From Candidatus Nitrosopelagicus sp. (lineage in GTDB: Archaea > Thermoproteota > Nitrososphaeria > Nitrososphaerales > Nitrosopumilaceae): a DNA stretch of 64,000 bases. The notes beneath the pieces are model-generated. The model saw nothing but the letters and a program-made list of their open reading frames with translations. It was not told the DNA's origin and made no database searches. Shown here piece by piece: positions 1 through 6,852 of this stretch. Every line of letters begins with the position of its first letter. Position 1 is the stretch's first letter. The translations under genes were made by a program, and so were the position numbers. The stretch covers positions 32,009-96,008 of the forward strand of contig JAOMDR010000002.1 of NCBI GenBank assembly GCA_028345575.1, written 5' to 3'.

Positions 1-124
1 AACCATACTAGGTAATTTATTGAGTTCAAATGCAAGTAATATGACAAATCATGAAATTGAAAAATATAAGAAATTTCTCCAAGATGAATTAGAAAAAATC
101 AAAGAGATGGATTCTAAAAAATAG
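1..124 (+). CDS. C-terminal end of an unidentified protein (partial)
   Basis: An open frame enters from the left edge and stops with TAG at 122-124, giving about 40 visible residues that end in a charged, lysine/glutamate-rich helix-like tail (KEMDSKK). The beginning lies outside the window, so the product cannot be named. It is on the same strand as the next gene, 45 bases upstream of it. The reading frame is supported only by being open and by its charged helical composition, so it could also be chance. Confidence 0.45.
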   Translation, partial: TILGNLLSSNASNMTNHEIEKYKKFLQDELEKIKEMDSKK

Positions 125-169
125 ACACCTGTAGACTAATCATAAATAAAACAAGATTAGATAGATTTT

Positions 170-1027
170 ATGAAAAAACTTCGTAAACTAATTAATGATA
201 AATCAAAACCATTGGTAGTTCCAGGAGTTTATGATGCAATAGGAGCGAAAATTGCTCAAAAAGTAGGTTTTGATGCAATGTTTCAAACAGGTTATGGCAC
301 ATCTGCAACATTGTTAGGAATGCCAGACTATGGATTCATCGGGTTATCTGAAACAACAGATAATGCAAGACGTATAGCAAATGCAATTTCAGTACCATTA
401 ATTGTAGATGTAGATACTGGTTATGGGAACGCATTAACTGTAAAAAAATTACTTCAAGATTTACAAGTTGCAGGAGTATCAGGTATATTTCTTGAAGATC
501 AAAAATGGCCAAAAAGATGTGGTCATATGAAAGGAAAGGAGGTAGTTCAAAAAGAAGAGTATGGGGAGAAATTAGCAGCCGCAGTAGACGCAAAAGAGAA
601 CAAAGATTTCATCATAGTAGCTAGAACAGATGCTAGAGCCACAGAAGGATTAGATGATGCAATCGAGAGAGGAAAATATTATAAAAAAATTGGAGCAGAC
701 TTGATTTTTGTTGAAGCCCCAAAATCAATAGAAGAAATGAAAAAAATTGGTAAATCAATAAACGCTCCATTAGTTGCAAATATGATTGAAGGAGGAGCAA
801 CCCCAATCAGTTCAACAACAACATTGCATAAGATGGGATATCAGCTAATACTATATCCATTATCCATATTGTATGCAAATACATTCGCAACAATGAAAAT
901 ACTAAAAGAATTAAAAGATAAAGGTACCACTAAAAGACTCAAAAAAGATTTGGTTAATTTTGATCAGTTTAATGATATTGTTGAATTATCAAAATTTAGA
1001 AAATTGGAGAATAGATATTCAAAATAA
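170..1027 (+). CDS. Isocitrate lyase/PEP mutase-family carboligase-lyase (methylisocitrate lyase-like)
   Basis: 285 residues, the normal length for the small single-domain members of the ICL/PEP mutase superfamily. The KRCGH motif at residues 115-119, preceded by ED at 109-110, is the lyase-type catalytic loop with its cysteine; true PEP mutases carry an EDK...S loop instead, so phosphonate synthesis is unlikely. Asp80 and Asp82 in IVDVDTGYG are the expected Mg2+-site region. Likely activity is cleavage of a methylisocitrate- or dimethylmalate-like C-C bond, or oxaloacetate decarboxylation; the exact substrate cannot be read from sequence. ATG start. It stands alone before the convergent Alba gene. 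Confidence 0.85.
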   Translation: MKKLRKLINDKSKPLVVPGVYDAIGAKIAQKVGFDAMFQTGYGTSATLLGMPDYGFIGLSETTDNARRIANAISVPLIVDVDTGYGNALTVKKLLQDLQVAGVSGIFLEDQKWPKRCGHMKGKEVVQKEEYGEKLAAAVDAKENKDFIIVARTDARATEGLDDAIERGKYYKKIGADLIFVEAPKSIEEMKKIGKSINAPLVANMIEGGATPISSTTTLHKMGYQLILYPLSILYANTFATMKILKELKDKGTTKRLKKDLVNFDQFNDIVELSKFRKLENRYSK

Positions 1028-1049
1028 AAAAGAAAAACTAGTAAAGAGT

Positions 1050-1337
1050 TTATTGAGTAGTTCTCTTTACTTCAATTTCTATTGTGGAAACATTTCTTGT
1101 CTTACCGTCTTGTGACTCTAAACTTTCAGAGCCTATGGATATATTTCCAATGCTATATCCGGAGTTCTCGGTCTTTCTTGAAATTATTTGTGCAACATCT
1201 ACGGCTCTACCGATACTCATTCCTCGAGCTTTGATGTTGACAGAAGGCAAGTTAGCCAATTGGATTAACGTTGAAGTAACGTATGCCATAATTGGTTTCT
1301 TACCTATGAATACAGTGTCTCGTTGTTCGGTTGACAT
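1050..1337 (-). CDS. albA: DNA/RNA-binding protein Alba
   Basis: 95 residues, typical Alba length. The N-terminal segment VFIGKKPIMAYV and the following ARGMSIGRAVDVAQII are the hallmark beta1-alpha1 nucleic-acid-binding part of Alba, and the C-terminal beta hairpin ends in STIEIEVKR. Known role of the family: abundant chromatin protein that coats dsDNA and also binds RNA. The ATG start (complement of 1335-1337) overlaps the ATG of the divergent HEAT-repeat gene by two bases within CATG, so its promoter must lie inside that gene's 5' end; a TATA-like stretch sits at 1361-1368. Confidence 0.95.
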   Translation of the reverse strand: MSTEQRDTVFIGKKPIMAYVTSTLIQLANLPSVNIKARGMSIGRAVDVAQIISRKTENSGYSIGNISIGSESLESQDGKTRNVSTIEIEVKRTTQ

Positions 1338-1911
1338 GCGACTAAAATATTACGAGGATAATTTAAATCAAGATAGGTTGGGTAGAGAGGAAATATTAGA
1401 ATCATTCAAAAATGATGCTTCAAAGAAAAGTATTGTATCTAGATTAAGTCAGAATAAAGATCCAGAAATTATCCAAAAAATGATTGAATTATTTGACGAT
1501 GATGATATTGAGATAAGAGGAGAAGTATTCAGTACTTTACTTCTTAATCAAAATGAAATTTTTGAGGATTTGATTTTAGGATTAGGACATGAAAGTAAAA
1601 ATGTACGAGCATATGTGACCTTAGTTTTAGCAAATAGAAATGAAAAAAATGGAATTAAAGAAATTAGAAAATTAACTAATGATCCAAGTGGTTTAGTTAG
1701 AACTTGCGCATATGGAGCATTAGGACATTTAGAAGTAAAAGAATCTGCTAAGGAACTACACCAAGGTGTTTTTGATTCAAATTTAGAGGCTGTAAAAAGT
1801 GCAGCATATGCATTAGCAAGAATTGGTGAAAAAATTTCAGACAAAGAAATCGAAGTATTACATAAATTAGATGAATCAGAATTAAGAAAAATTTTAAAGT
1901 TTTTTAATTAA
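1336..1911 (+). CDS. HEAT-repeat protein
   Basis: 191 residues from ATG 1336. It is built of paired helices in the HEAT/PBS-lyase style: repeated segments such as DPEIIQKMIELFDDDDIEIRGEVFSTLL, then ESKNVRAYVTLVLANRNEKNG, then DPSGLVRTCAYGALGHLEVKES and DSNLEAVKSAAYALARIG. Proteins of this kind are usually interaction scaffolds; no enzymatic residues are visible and no partner can be named. The open frame extends further upstream, but that part is antisense to Alba and is not accepted. An in-frame TTG at 1378 preceded by an AT-rich stretch at 1344-1352 is an alternative leaderless start. Confidence 0.75.
   Translation: MRLKYYEDNLNQDRLGREEILESFKNDASKKSIVSRLSQNKDPEIIQKMIELFDDDDIEIRGEVFSTLLLNQNEIFEDLILGLGHESKNVRAYVTLVLANRNEKNGIKEIRKLTNDPSGLVRTCAYGALGHLEVKESAKELHQGVFDSNLEAVKSAAYALARIGEKISDKEIEVLHKLDESELRKILKFFN
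1361..1368 (-). promoter_or_regulatory. TATA-like box for albA
   Basis: ATTTAAAT, centred about 28 bases upstream of the Alba start codon, the spacing expected for a leaderless archaeal transcript. It lies inside the 5' part of the divergent HEAT-repeat reading frame. By-eye call. Confidence 0.5.
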
Positions 1912-1912
1912 A

Positions 1913-1989
1913 TGGTGGACCGAAAGGGATTTGAACCCTTGACCCCACGCATGCCATGCGCGTATTCTACCAGGCTGAACTATCGGCCC
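1913..1989 (-). tRNA. tRNA-Ala (GGC), CCA encoded
   Basis: Full cloverleaf on the minus strand: acceptor GGGCCGA/TCGGTCC with the G3.U70 wobble pair that marks alanine tRNAs, D-arm, anticodon stem CGCGC/GCGTG around loop ATGGCAT (anticodon GGC), T-arm AAGGG/CCCTT with TTCAAAT loop, discriminator A and a genome-encoded CCA (complement of 1913-1915). No intron. It reads codon GCC/GCU. Confidence 0.95.
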
Positions 1990-2063
1990 ATGAACCTAAT
2001 GATTCGTTTTCTTAAAAAATCACCAACATTTAACTTAATTTGACTTAGGCTAATCTAACAGAA

Positions 2064-2073
2064 GATATTTAAA
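2064..2073 (+). promoter_or_regulatory. TATA-like box for ferredoxin-NADP reductase gene
   Basis: GATATTTAAAC centred about 27 bases before the ATG at 2096, consistent with a leaderless transcript. Confidence 0.5.
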
Positions 2074-2095
2074 CATAAATTCGTATTTTTAAGAA

Positions 2096-2938
2096 ATGGT
2101 TCAAGATAATAAAGCAAAATTAACTTATACACAATTACTAAAAGAAGACCTTGGCATATTTCGTCTTGTTCCAGAAGATGGGGTTATTCCAGATTTCAAA
2201 GCAGGTCAATTTTTAACACTTGGAATGCCGGTACCCGGAGAAGATAATAAAATTGTTCGACGTGCATATTCAATTGCATCACATCCAGAAAATAAAAAAT
2301 TTTTTGAGTTTGTAATTAGATGGGTAAGAAAACCATTTCCAGGAAGATTGACAACTGAATTATTTAATGCAAAAGAAGGTGCAGATGTAAGCTGGATTAA
2401 ACCAACAGGTCATCTAACAATTAATGATGAATTACCAAACGGTGATCCAGATACTAGAAGAATTGTTTGTATCGGAGGAGGAACAGGCTTAGCGCCATTT
2501 GTGAGTTTTGCTCAACATCTTCATGACATAGGAGATAAAAGAGAAATTGTTGTTTTACATGGAGCCAGTTATGTAGACGAATTAAGTTACAAACAATTAC
2601 TTACAGATTTAGAAAATGAAAGTTTGGATAGAGGTACAGACAAATGGAATTTCAAATATAGAGCAGCAATTAGTAGACCACAAGAGTGGTTTAATCGTGC
2701 ATGGACAGGTCAAACAGGAAGAGTAGAACAATTCCTAAGAACAAAATCTGGAGAAAAATCACCATTAGAAGAATTAGTTGGAGAAAATATTACAAAAGAT
2801 AACACCATGTTTTACATCTGTGGATGGCAAGGAACAATCGATGGTACATTAGATTATCTTGGAAGTAATGAGTTTGTAACAGAGAGAAATAAACGAGAAG
2901 ATGGTAGTTATGAAGTCAAATTCGAATCATATGGATAA
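2096..2938 (+). CDS. fpr: Ferredoxin--NADP(+) reductase-like FAD oxidoreductase
   Basis: 280 residues. The FAD-binding motif RRAYSIAS (about residues 60-67), the NAD(P) pyrophosphate loop GGGTGLAPFVS (around 127-137) and the C-terminal FYICGW segment are diagnostic of the ferredoxin-NADP reductase fold. It would exchange electrons between reduced ferredoxin and NADP(H) in the cytoplasm; this window also encodes two candidate ferredoxins (22.9 kb and 50.4 kb), though physical partners are not shown. ATG start with a well-placed TATA box. Single gene, 56 bases before the next gene. Confidence 0.9.
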   Translation: MVQDNKAKLTYTQLLKEDLGIFRLVPEDGVIPDFKAGQFLTLGMPVPGEDNKIVRRAYSIASHPENKKFFEFVIRWVRKPFPGRLTTELFNAKEGADVSWIKPTGHLTINDELPNGDPDTRRIVCIGGGTGLAPFVSFAQHLHDIGDKREIVVLHGASYVDELSYKQLLTDLENESLDRGTDKWNFKYRAAISRPQEWFNRAWTGQTGRVEQFLRTKSGEKSPLEELVGENITKDNTMFYICGWQGTIDGTLDYLGSNEFVTERNKREDGSYEVKFESYG

Positions 2939-2994
2939 GAAAAGATCGGCAGAGCAGCTCAGTTATTAAAATACAAGATAAACAGCAAACTATT

Positions 2995-3591
2995 ATGACA
3001 ATTGCAATTTACTTGGCACATCTAAATCCAGTTACGAATGCACATGCAGAAATTATTAGAGATTTATCAAAAACAGATAAGGTAGTTGTTATGCCGGTTA
3101 GATTTCTAAATGAAGAAAAAGAAATTAACAGCAAAAGCTTTCCATTTAGCTTCGAACTTAGAAAAGAAATGTTAGAATCAGTTTTTGGAGAATCAATTAC
3201 GGTTTCATCAAATTATACATTTCATGCACCTTTCAAGAAATATTTTCCACCACTTGTTTCCAAAGGTTCATGGAAATTAAGGAAAGAAATTCTCAGTGAA
3301 ATTGAAGGAAAATACTACACATACACAGGCGATAAAGCAGAGGGAATAATGTTGAAACTATACAGATTAAAACCAAAAATTGGTCAAAGAAAAGAACTCT
3401 CTGCAACATCGGTGAAAAATGAAATGTATGAGTCAGTTTCAGGAGGAAAAAAAGAGTGGGAAAAACAAGTTCCAGAATCGGTGGCAGAAATTATTAACAA
3501 AAATTGGGATATTGTCGAAAAATTTGCATCATCAGAAGATAATACAACGAGAGTGCTAGGTATGAAGTTCCCAAGAGAAGGCTATACCTAG
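2995..3591 (+). CDS. HIGH-type nucleotidyltransferase-fold protein
   Basis: 198 residues. The N-terminus, a beta strand followed by HLNPVTNAHAEII at about residues 9-21, resembles the NP-(T/H)xGH nucleotide-binding loop of the cytidylyltransferase/NMN adenylyltransferase superfamily, but the glycine is replaced (NAHA). A second motif, ELSATSVKNEM near residue 135, resembles the family's ISSTxIR segment. This suggests an adenylyl- or cytidylyl-transferase or a degenerate relative; the substrate is unknown. Starts at ATG 2995. It is 35 bases upstream of ilvE but shows no obvious pathway link. Confidence 0.6.
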   Translation: MTIAIYLAHLNPVTNAHAEIIRDLSKTDKVVVMPVRFLNEEKEINSKSFPFSFELRKEMLESVFGESITVSSNYTFHAPFKKYFPPLVSKGSWKLRKEILSEIEGKYYTYTGDKAEGIMLKLYRLKPKIGQRKELSATSVKNEMYESVSGGKKEWEKQVPESVAEIINKNWDIVEKFASSEDNTTRVLGMKFPREGYT

Positions 3592-3626
3592 TTATAAAAT
3601 AAATATACAAAATTCTAGAATTTTTT

Positions 3627-4541
3627 GTGAGTTCCATATCTGAATTAATTTGGTTTGATGGGAAATTTGTAAAACACAGTAATGCAAAGATTCCAGTAAC
3701 AACTCACGCAATTCATTATGGAACTTCAATTTTTGAAGGAATTAGAGCGTATTGGAATGGAGAAAAATTAAACATATTCAGATTAGATGAACATGTTACA
3801 AGATTTAGAAATTCAGGAAAATTTTATGATATTAGATTAAGATTTACAAATAAGGAAATTAAAGATGCAATAATTAATTTATGTAAAAAAAATAAAATTA
3901 AAACTTCATGTTATATCAGACCATTTTATTTTGTGGGACAATATGGAATTAATTTACACGTAACAAAAAAAGCACCAACACATGCAGTTGTTTTTTGTTT
4001 TCCATTTGGAGATTTGTTTAATAAAAACGGAATTACGGCATGTATTTCAAAATGGAGGAAGTTTAATGACAGTTCAACCCCTACGCAAGCAAAGATGGGT
4101 GGAAATTATCTAAATTCAATTTTAGCTACACAAGATGCGAAAAAAAGAAAATTTGATGAAGCAATTCTATTAGATAAGAATGATAAAGTTAGTGAAGCAC
4201 CTGGAGAAAATATCTTTATTGTAAAAAATAACATATTGATCACACCACCACTTTCATCATCAGCGTTAGATGGTATAACAAGAAAATCAATTTTAGAATT
4301 TGCAAAAAGTATGAAAGTTAAAACCAAGATTAGAGAAATTACAAAAGATGAACTAAAAAAAGCAGAAGAAGTGTTCCTAACTGGAACTGCGGCAGAAATA
4401 ACTCCGGTAATTAAAATTGAATCTAAAAAAATCGGGAATGGAAATGTTGGAAATATAACAAAACAGGTTATGAATACATACACCGAGATAGTAATGAATA
4501 ATAACAAAAAATTTTCTAAATGGTTAACAAACGTGTATTAA
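3627..4541 (+). CDS. ilvE: Branched-chain amino acid aminotransferase
   Basis: 304 residues, the usual length for class IV PLP aminotransferases. Family marks include HAIHYGTSIFEGIRAY near the N-terminus, KMGGNYLNS (PLP lysine region), SEAPGENIFIV, and the C-terminal EEVFLTGTAAEITPV. It catalyses the last step of leucine, isoleucine and valine synthesis using glutamate. The start is GTG at 3627, since the frame has no earlier sensible start. It ends just before the Gfo/Idh/MocA gene, so the two may be co-transcribed. Confidence 0.93.
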   Translation: MSSISELIWFDGKFVKHSNAKIPVTTHAIHYGTSIFEGIRAYWNGEKLNIFRLDEHVTRFRNSGKFYDIRLRFTNKEIKDAIINLCKKNKIKTSCYIRPFYFVGQYGINLHVTKKAPTHAVVFCFPFGDLFNKNGITACISKWRKFNDSSTPTQAKMGGNYLNSILATQDAKKRKFDEAILLDKNDKVSEAPGENIFIVKNNILITPPLSSSALDGITRKSILEFAKSMKVKTKIREITKDELKKAEEVFLTGTAAEITPVIKIESKKIGNGNVGNITKQVMNTYTEIVMNNNKKFSKWLTNVY

Positions 4542-4543
4542 AA

Positions 4544-5479
4544 ATGAAAGTAATTCAAATTGGAACAGGTGGATGGGGTAAAAATCACAGTAGAGTTTTA
4601 TCAGAATTTGGTGTGTTATCAGCTATTTGTGATATGAATTATGAAAGAGCAAAGGAGTTTGGAGAAAAATATAACGTCAATTATTATAAAACACTAGAAG
4701 AGTTGTTTGAAAATGAAGAATTTGATGCAGCATTCATTTGTACACCTACATCAACTCATTCAGAATTAGCATTACAATTAATTGAAAAAAAGAAACATGT
4801 TTTTGTAGAAAAACCAATGACATATCTTTCAGAAGATGGTGAAAAATTAGTAGAAAAGGCTAGAAAAAATAAAGTTATTTTGACATGCGGATATATTGAG
4901 AGGTTTAATCCCGCAGTAGCTCATGTCAAAGAATATCTAAAATCAAAGAAATTTGGAGATTTGATTAGATTAGAATTTTATCGAGAGCACCGAATGCCAC
5001 TACACATCAAAGACGTCGGAATAATTTATGATACAAGCGTACATGATATAGATACAGCAATGTGGCTTTTTGATGAAACACCACAAGTTGTGTTTGCAAA
5101 GTCAGGACAGATTAATCATGAACACGAAGATTTTGCAACAATAATGCTTGGTTTCAAAGATAATAGAATAGCCACCATTTCTTCAAATTGGATTACCCCA
5201 ACCAGAGTGAGAAACTTTAACGCAGTATGTACTGATGGGCGAATTTTTTCAGATTTCATCACACAGGAAATACGAATTGAGACCGATAAAGGAACAGAAA
5301 CACCATCAAAACAAAAAGAGGAACCATTATCATTAGAGATTAGAAACTTTCTTGATGCAATTGAGAGTAAAAATGAGTTAAGAGTAAAGCCCGAACATGC
5401 AGTAAATGTAACAAGAATTGCAGAAGCAGCTCTTTTATCTAGTCAAAAAGGGATTCCAATTTATCTGGATATAAAATGA
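4544..5479 (+). CDS. Gfo/Idh/MocA-family NAD-dependent sugar oxidoreductase
   Basis: 311 residues from ATG 4544; an upstream ATG at 4520 would overlap ilvE by 22 bases, whereas MKVIQIGTGGWGKNHSRV begins directly at the Rossmann strand, so 4544 is preferred. The EKP motif (VFVEKPMTY) is the conserved catalytic/cofactor lysine of the family and the C-terminal half is the alpha/beta substrate domain. It overlaps the following Trm112-like gene by ATGA and is followed by a hexapeptide acyltransferase, the combination seen in pathways that oxidise and N-acylate UDP-amino sugars, so a role in glycan precursor synthesis is inferred. Confidence 0.88.
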   Translation: MKVIQIGTGGWGKNHSRVLSEFGVLSAICDMNYERAKEFGEKYNVNYYKTLEELFENEEFDAAFICTPTSTHSELALQLIEKKKHVFVEKPMTYLSEDGEKLVEKARKNKVILTCGYIERFNPAVAHVKEYLKSKKFGDLIRLEFYREHRMPLHIKDVGIIYDTSVHDIDTAMWLFDETPQVVFAKSGQINHEHEDFATIMLGFKDNRIATISSNWITPTRVRNFNAVCTDGRIFSDFITQEIRIETDKGTETPSKQKEEPLSLEIRNFLDAIESKNELRVKPEHAVNVTRIAEAALLSSQKGIPIYLDIK

Positions 5480-5745
5480 AGAGAAAATTATTAGATATTT
5501 TGGCATGTCCAATGTGTAAAAAACATCCTTTGGAATTAATAGAAATTAAAACAAAAAATGATGAGATAGTAGAAGGAGCAATTTATTGTGATACGTGTGA
5601 AAGATATTTCCTCATCATTGAGGAGATTCCTGTAATGTTGCCAGATGAATTAAGAGATAAAAAACAAGAAAATGAATTTCTTCAAAAAAACAAAGACACA
5701 CTTCCAGAAAAAATAACTAAACAAGGAAAACCCTGGCACTTGTGA
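5476..5745 (+). CDS. Trm112-like (UPF0434) zinc-binding protein
   Basis: 89 residues with LLDILACPMCKKHPLEL at the N-terminus and AIYCDTCERYFLIIEEIPVMLPDEL after it, the two CxxC pairs and the IPxMLPxE ending typical of the Trm112/UPF0434 fold. Trm112 proteins activate methyltransferases acting on tRNA, rRNA or release factors; UPF0434 relatives near sugar genes have no assigned role. It overlaps the preceding dehydrogenase (ATGA) and the following acyltransferase (TGATG), so all three are probably translated from one message. Confidence 0.85.
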   Translation: MKRKLLDILACPMCKKHPLELIEIKTKNDEIVEGAIYCDTCERYFLIIEEIPVMLPDELRDKKQENEFLQKNKDTLPEKITKQGKPWHL

Positions 5746-6230
5746 TGGAATTGGTTCAAAATTTTATTTCAGAGAAAGCAAAAATTGGTGAAAATGTGAA
5801 AATATGGCATTTTGCATATGTTGGAGATAATACAGAAATTGGAAATAATGTGAAAATTGGTTCACTTGCGCATGTTGATTATAATGTGAAAATTGGAAAT
5901 AATACAATGATTGAGGGACTAGTTTACATTCCACCATTATCAAGAATTGGGAATAATGTTTTCATTGGACCATCAGCATCATTAACAAACGATCCATTCC
6001 CACCAAGTGGAAAATTAATTGGAGTTACAATAAAAGATAATGCAATAATTGGTAGTCGAGCAGTAATCAAAGCAGGAGTAACTGTTGGGGAAAATAGTGT
6101 AGTCGCAATGGGTGCAGTAGTAACTAAAGATGTACCACCAAATACAGTTGTTGGGGGCGTTCCTGCAAAAGAAATGTATTCAAAAGAAGAGTATGATAAA
6201 AAACAACTAGATTGGAAAAATTCTAATTAA
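5745..6230 (+). CDS. Left-handed beta-helix (hexapeptide) acyltransferase
   Basis: 161 residues from ATG 5745, which shares its A with the stop codon of the preceding gene (a GTG lies one codon earlier). The whole protein is hexapeptide repeats of the form IGxNVKI/IGNNTxI, ending in VGENSVVAMGAVVTKDVPPNTVVGGVPAKE, the acetyl-CoA-binding tail of sugar N-acetyltransferases such as WlbB/WbpD. With the upstream Gfo/Idh/MocA enzyme it would acetylate an amino-sugar nucleotide for surface glycan synthesis; the precise sugar is inferred only from gene pairing. Confidence 0.88.
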   Translation: MELVQNFISEKAKIGENVKIWHFAYVGDNTEIGNNVKIGSLAHVDYNVKIGNNTMIEGLVYIPPLSRIGNNVFIGPSASLTNDPFPPSGKLIGVTIKDNAIIGSRAVIKAGVTVGENSVVAMGAVVTKDVPPNTVVGGVPAKEMYSKEEYDKKQLDWKNSN

Positions 6231-6745
6231 TTTTCTGCATCACTTGCAGGAGTGTTTGCTAGTCCACCAAGTAATTTATCAATTTCATAGATTGCAAGTT
6301 TGTCACGACCTATAAGATTGAATTTTTGAAGTATGTCTTCAAATTGTTGCTCTTCTTCTATCTGTTCGTTAACAAAATACTGCAAGAATGTGATTGTGTT
6401 ATGATCTTTGTCCTTTTGAGCTAAATCAACCATGTGGTTTATTGATTTTGTAACTGCTTGTTCATTTGATAACGCAGTCTTGCATATTGATTCTAAAGAT
6501 TTGTAAGTTTTTGGTGGTTGTTTGACGCCAGGAATTATTGCGCCAAGGCATTGACCATTAACAAAATTTACAAATTTTAGCATGTGTTGGTGCTCTTCTT
6601 GTGCTTGAGAATGGAAAAATTTTGCGGCTCCATCGTAGCCAGTAATGTCACACCATGATGCTGCAGAAAGGTATGCGTTAGCAGCATTTGCTTCCATTGA
6701 AATTTGATTATTTAGTGCTTTAACTAAAGGTCCAGATATTTTCAT
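6227..6745 (-). CDS. ftn: Ferritin
   Basis: 172 residues, non-haem ferritin length. Di-iron ferroxidase ligands line up with the bacterial FtnA pattern: Glu18, Glu51, His54, Glu95 and Gln128, with an EEEQQF segment in helix D. It oxidises Fe(II) and stores iron in a 24-subunit shell, relevant to an iron- and copper-rich ammonia oxidiser. ATG start. Its 3' end overlaps the convergent acyltransferase gene by 4 bases. A TATA-like stretch lies at 6767-6777. Confidence 0.95.
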   Translation of the reverse strand: MKISGPLVKALNNQISMEANAANAYLSAASWCDITGYDGAAKFFHSQAQEEHQHMLKFVNFVNGQCLGAIIPGVKQPPKTYKSLESICKTALSNEQAVTKSINHMVDLAQKDKDHNTITFLQYFVNEQIEEEQQFEDILQKFNLIGRDKLAIYEIDKLLGGLANTPASDAEN

Positions 6746-6766
6746 AGTATAACTTAGTGTCTGGAG

Positions 6767-6777
6767 TTAAAATACTT
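6767..6777 (-). promoter_or_regulatory. TATA-like box for ferritin gene
   Basis: On the minus strand AGTATTTTAAC, centred about 26 bases upstream of the ferritin ATG. By-eye call. No clear iron-regulator palindrome was seen next to it. Confidence 0.4.
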
Positions 6778-6852
6778 CTCGAAAATTACCCTTACCTAAT
6801 TACGCTAAGCTAATTGCAAAAGTTCTAAATTGAACCTCAATTATGCAATCAT

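Noticed and set aside
170..1027. PEP mutase for methylphosphonate synthesis
   Set aside because: The catalytic loop is KRCGH (lyase type), not the EDKxxxxxS loop of PEP mutase, and no phosphonate genes are nearby.
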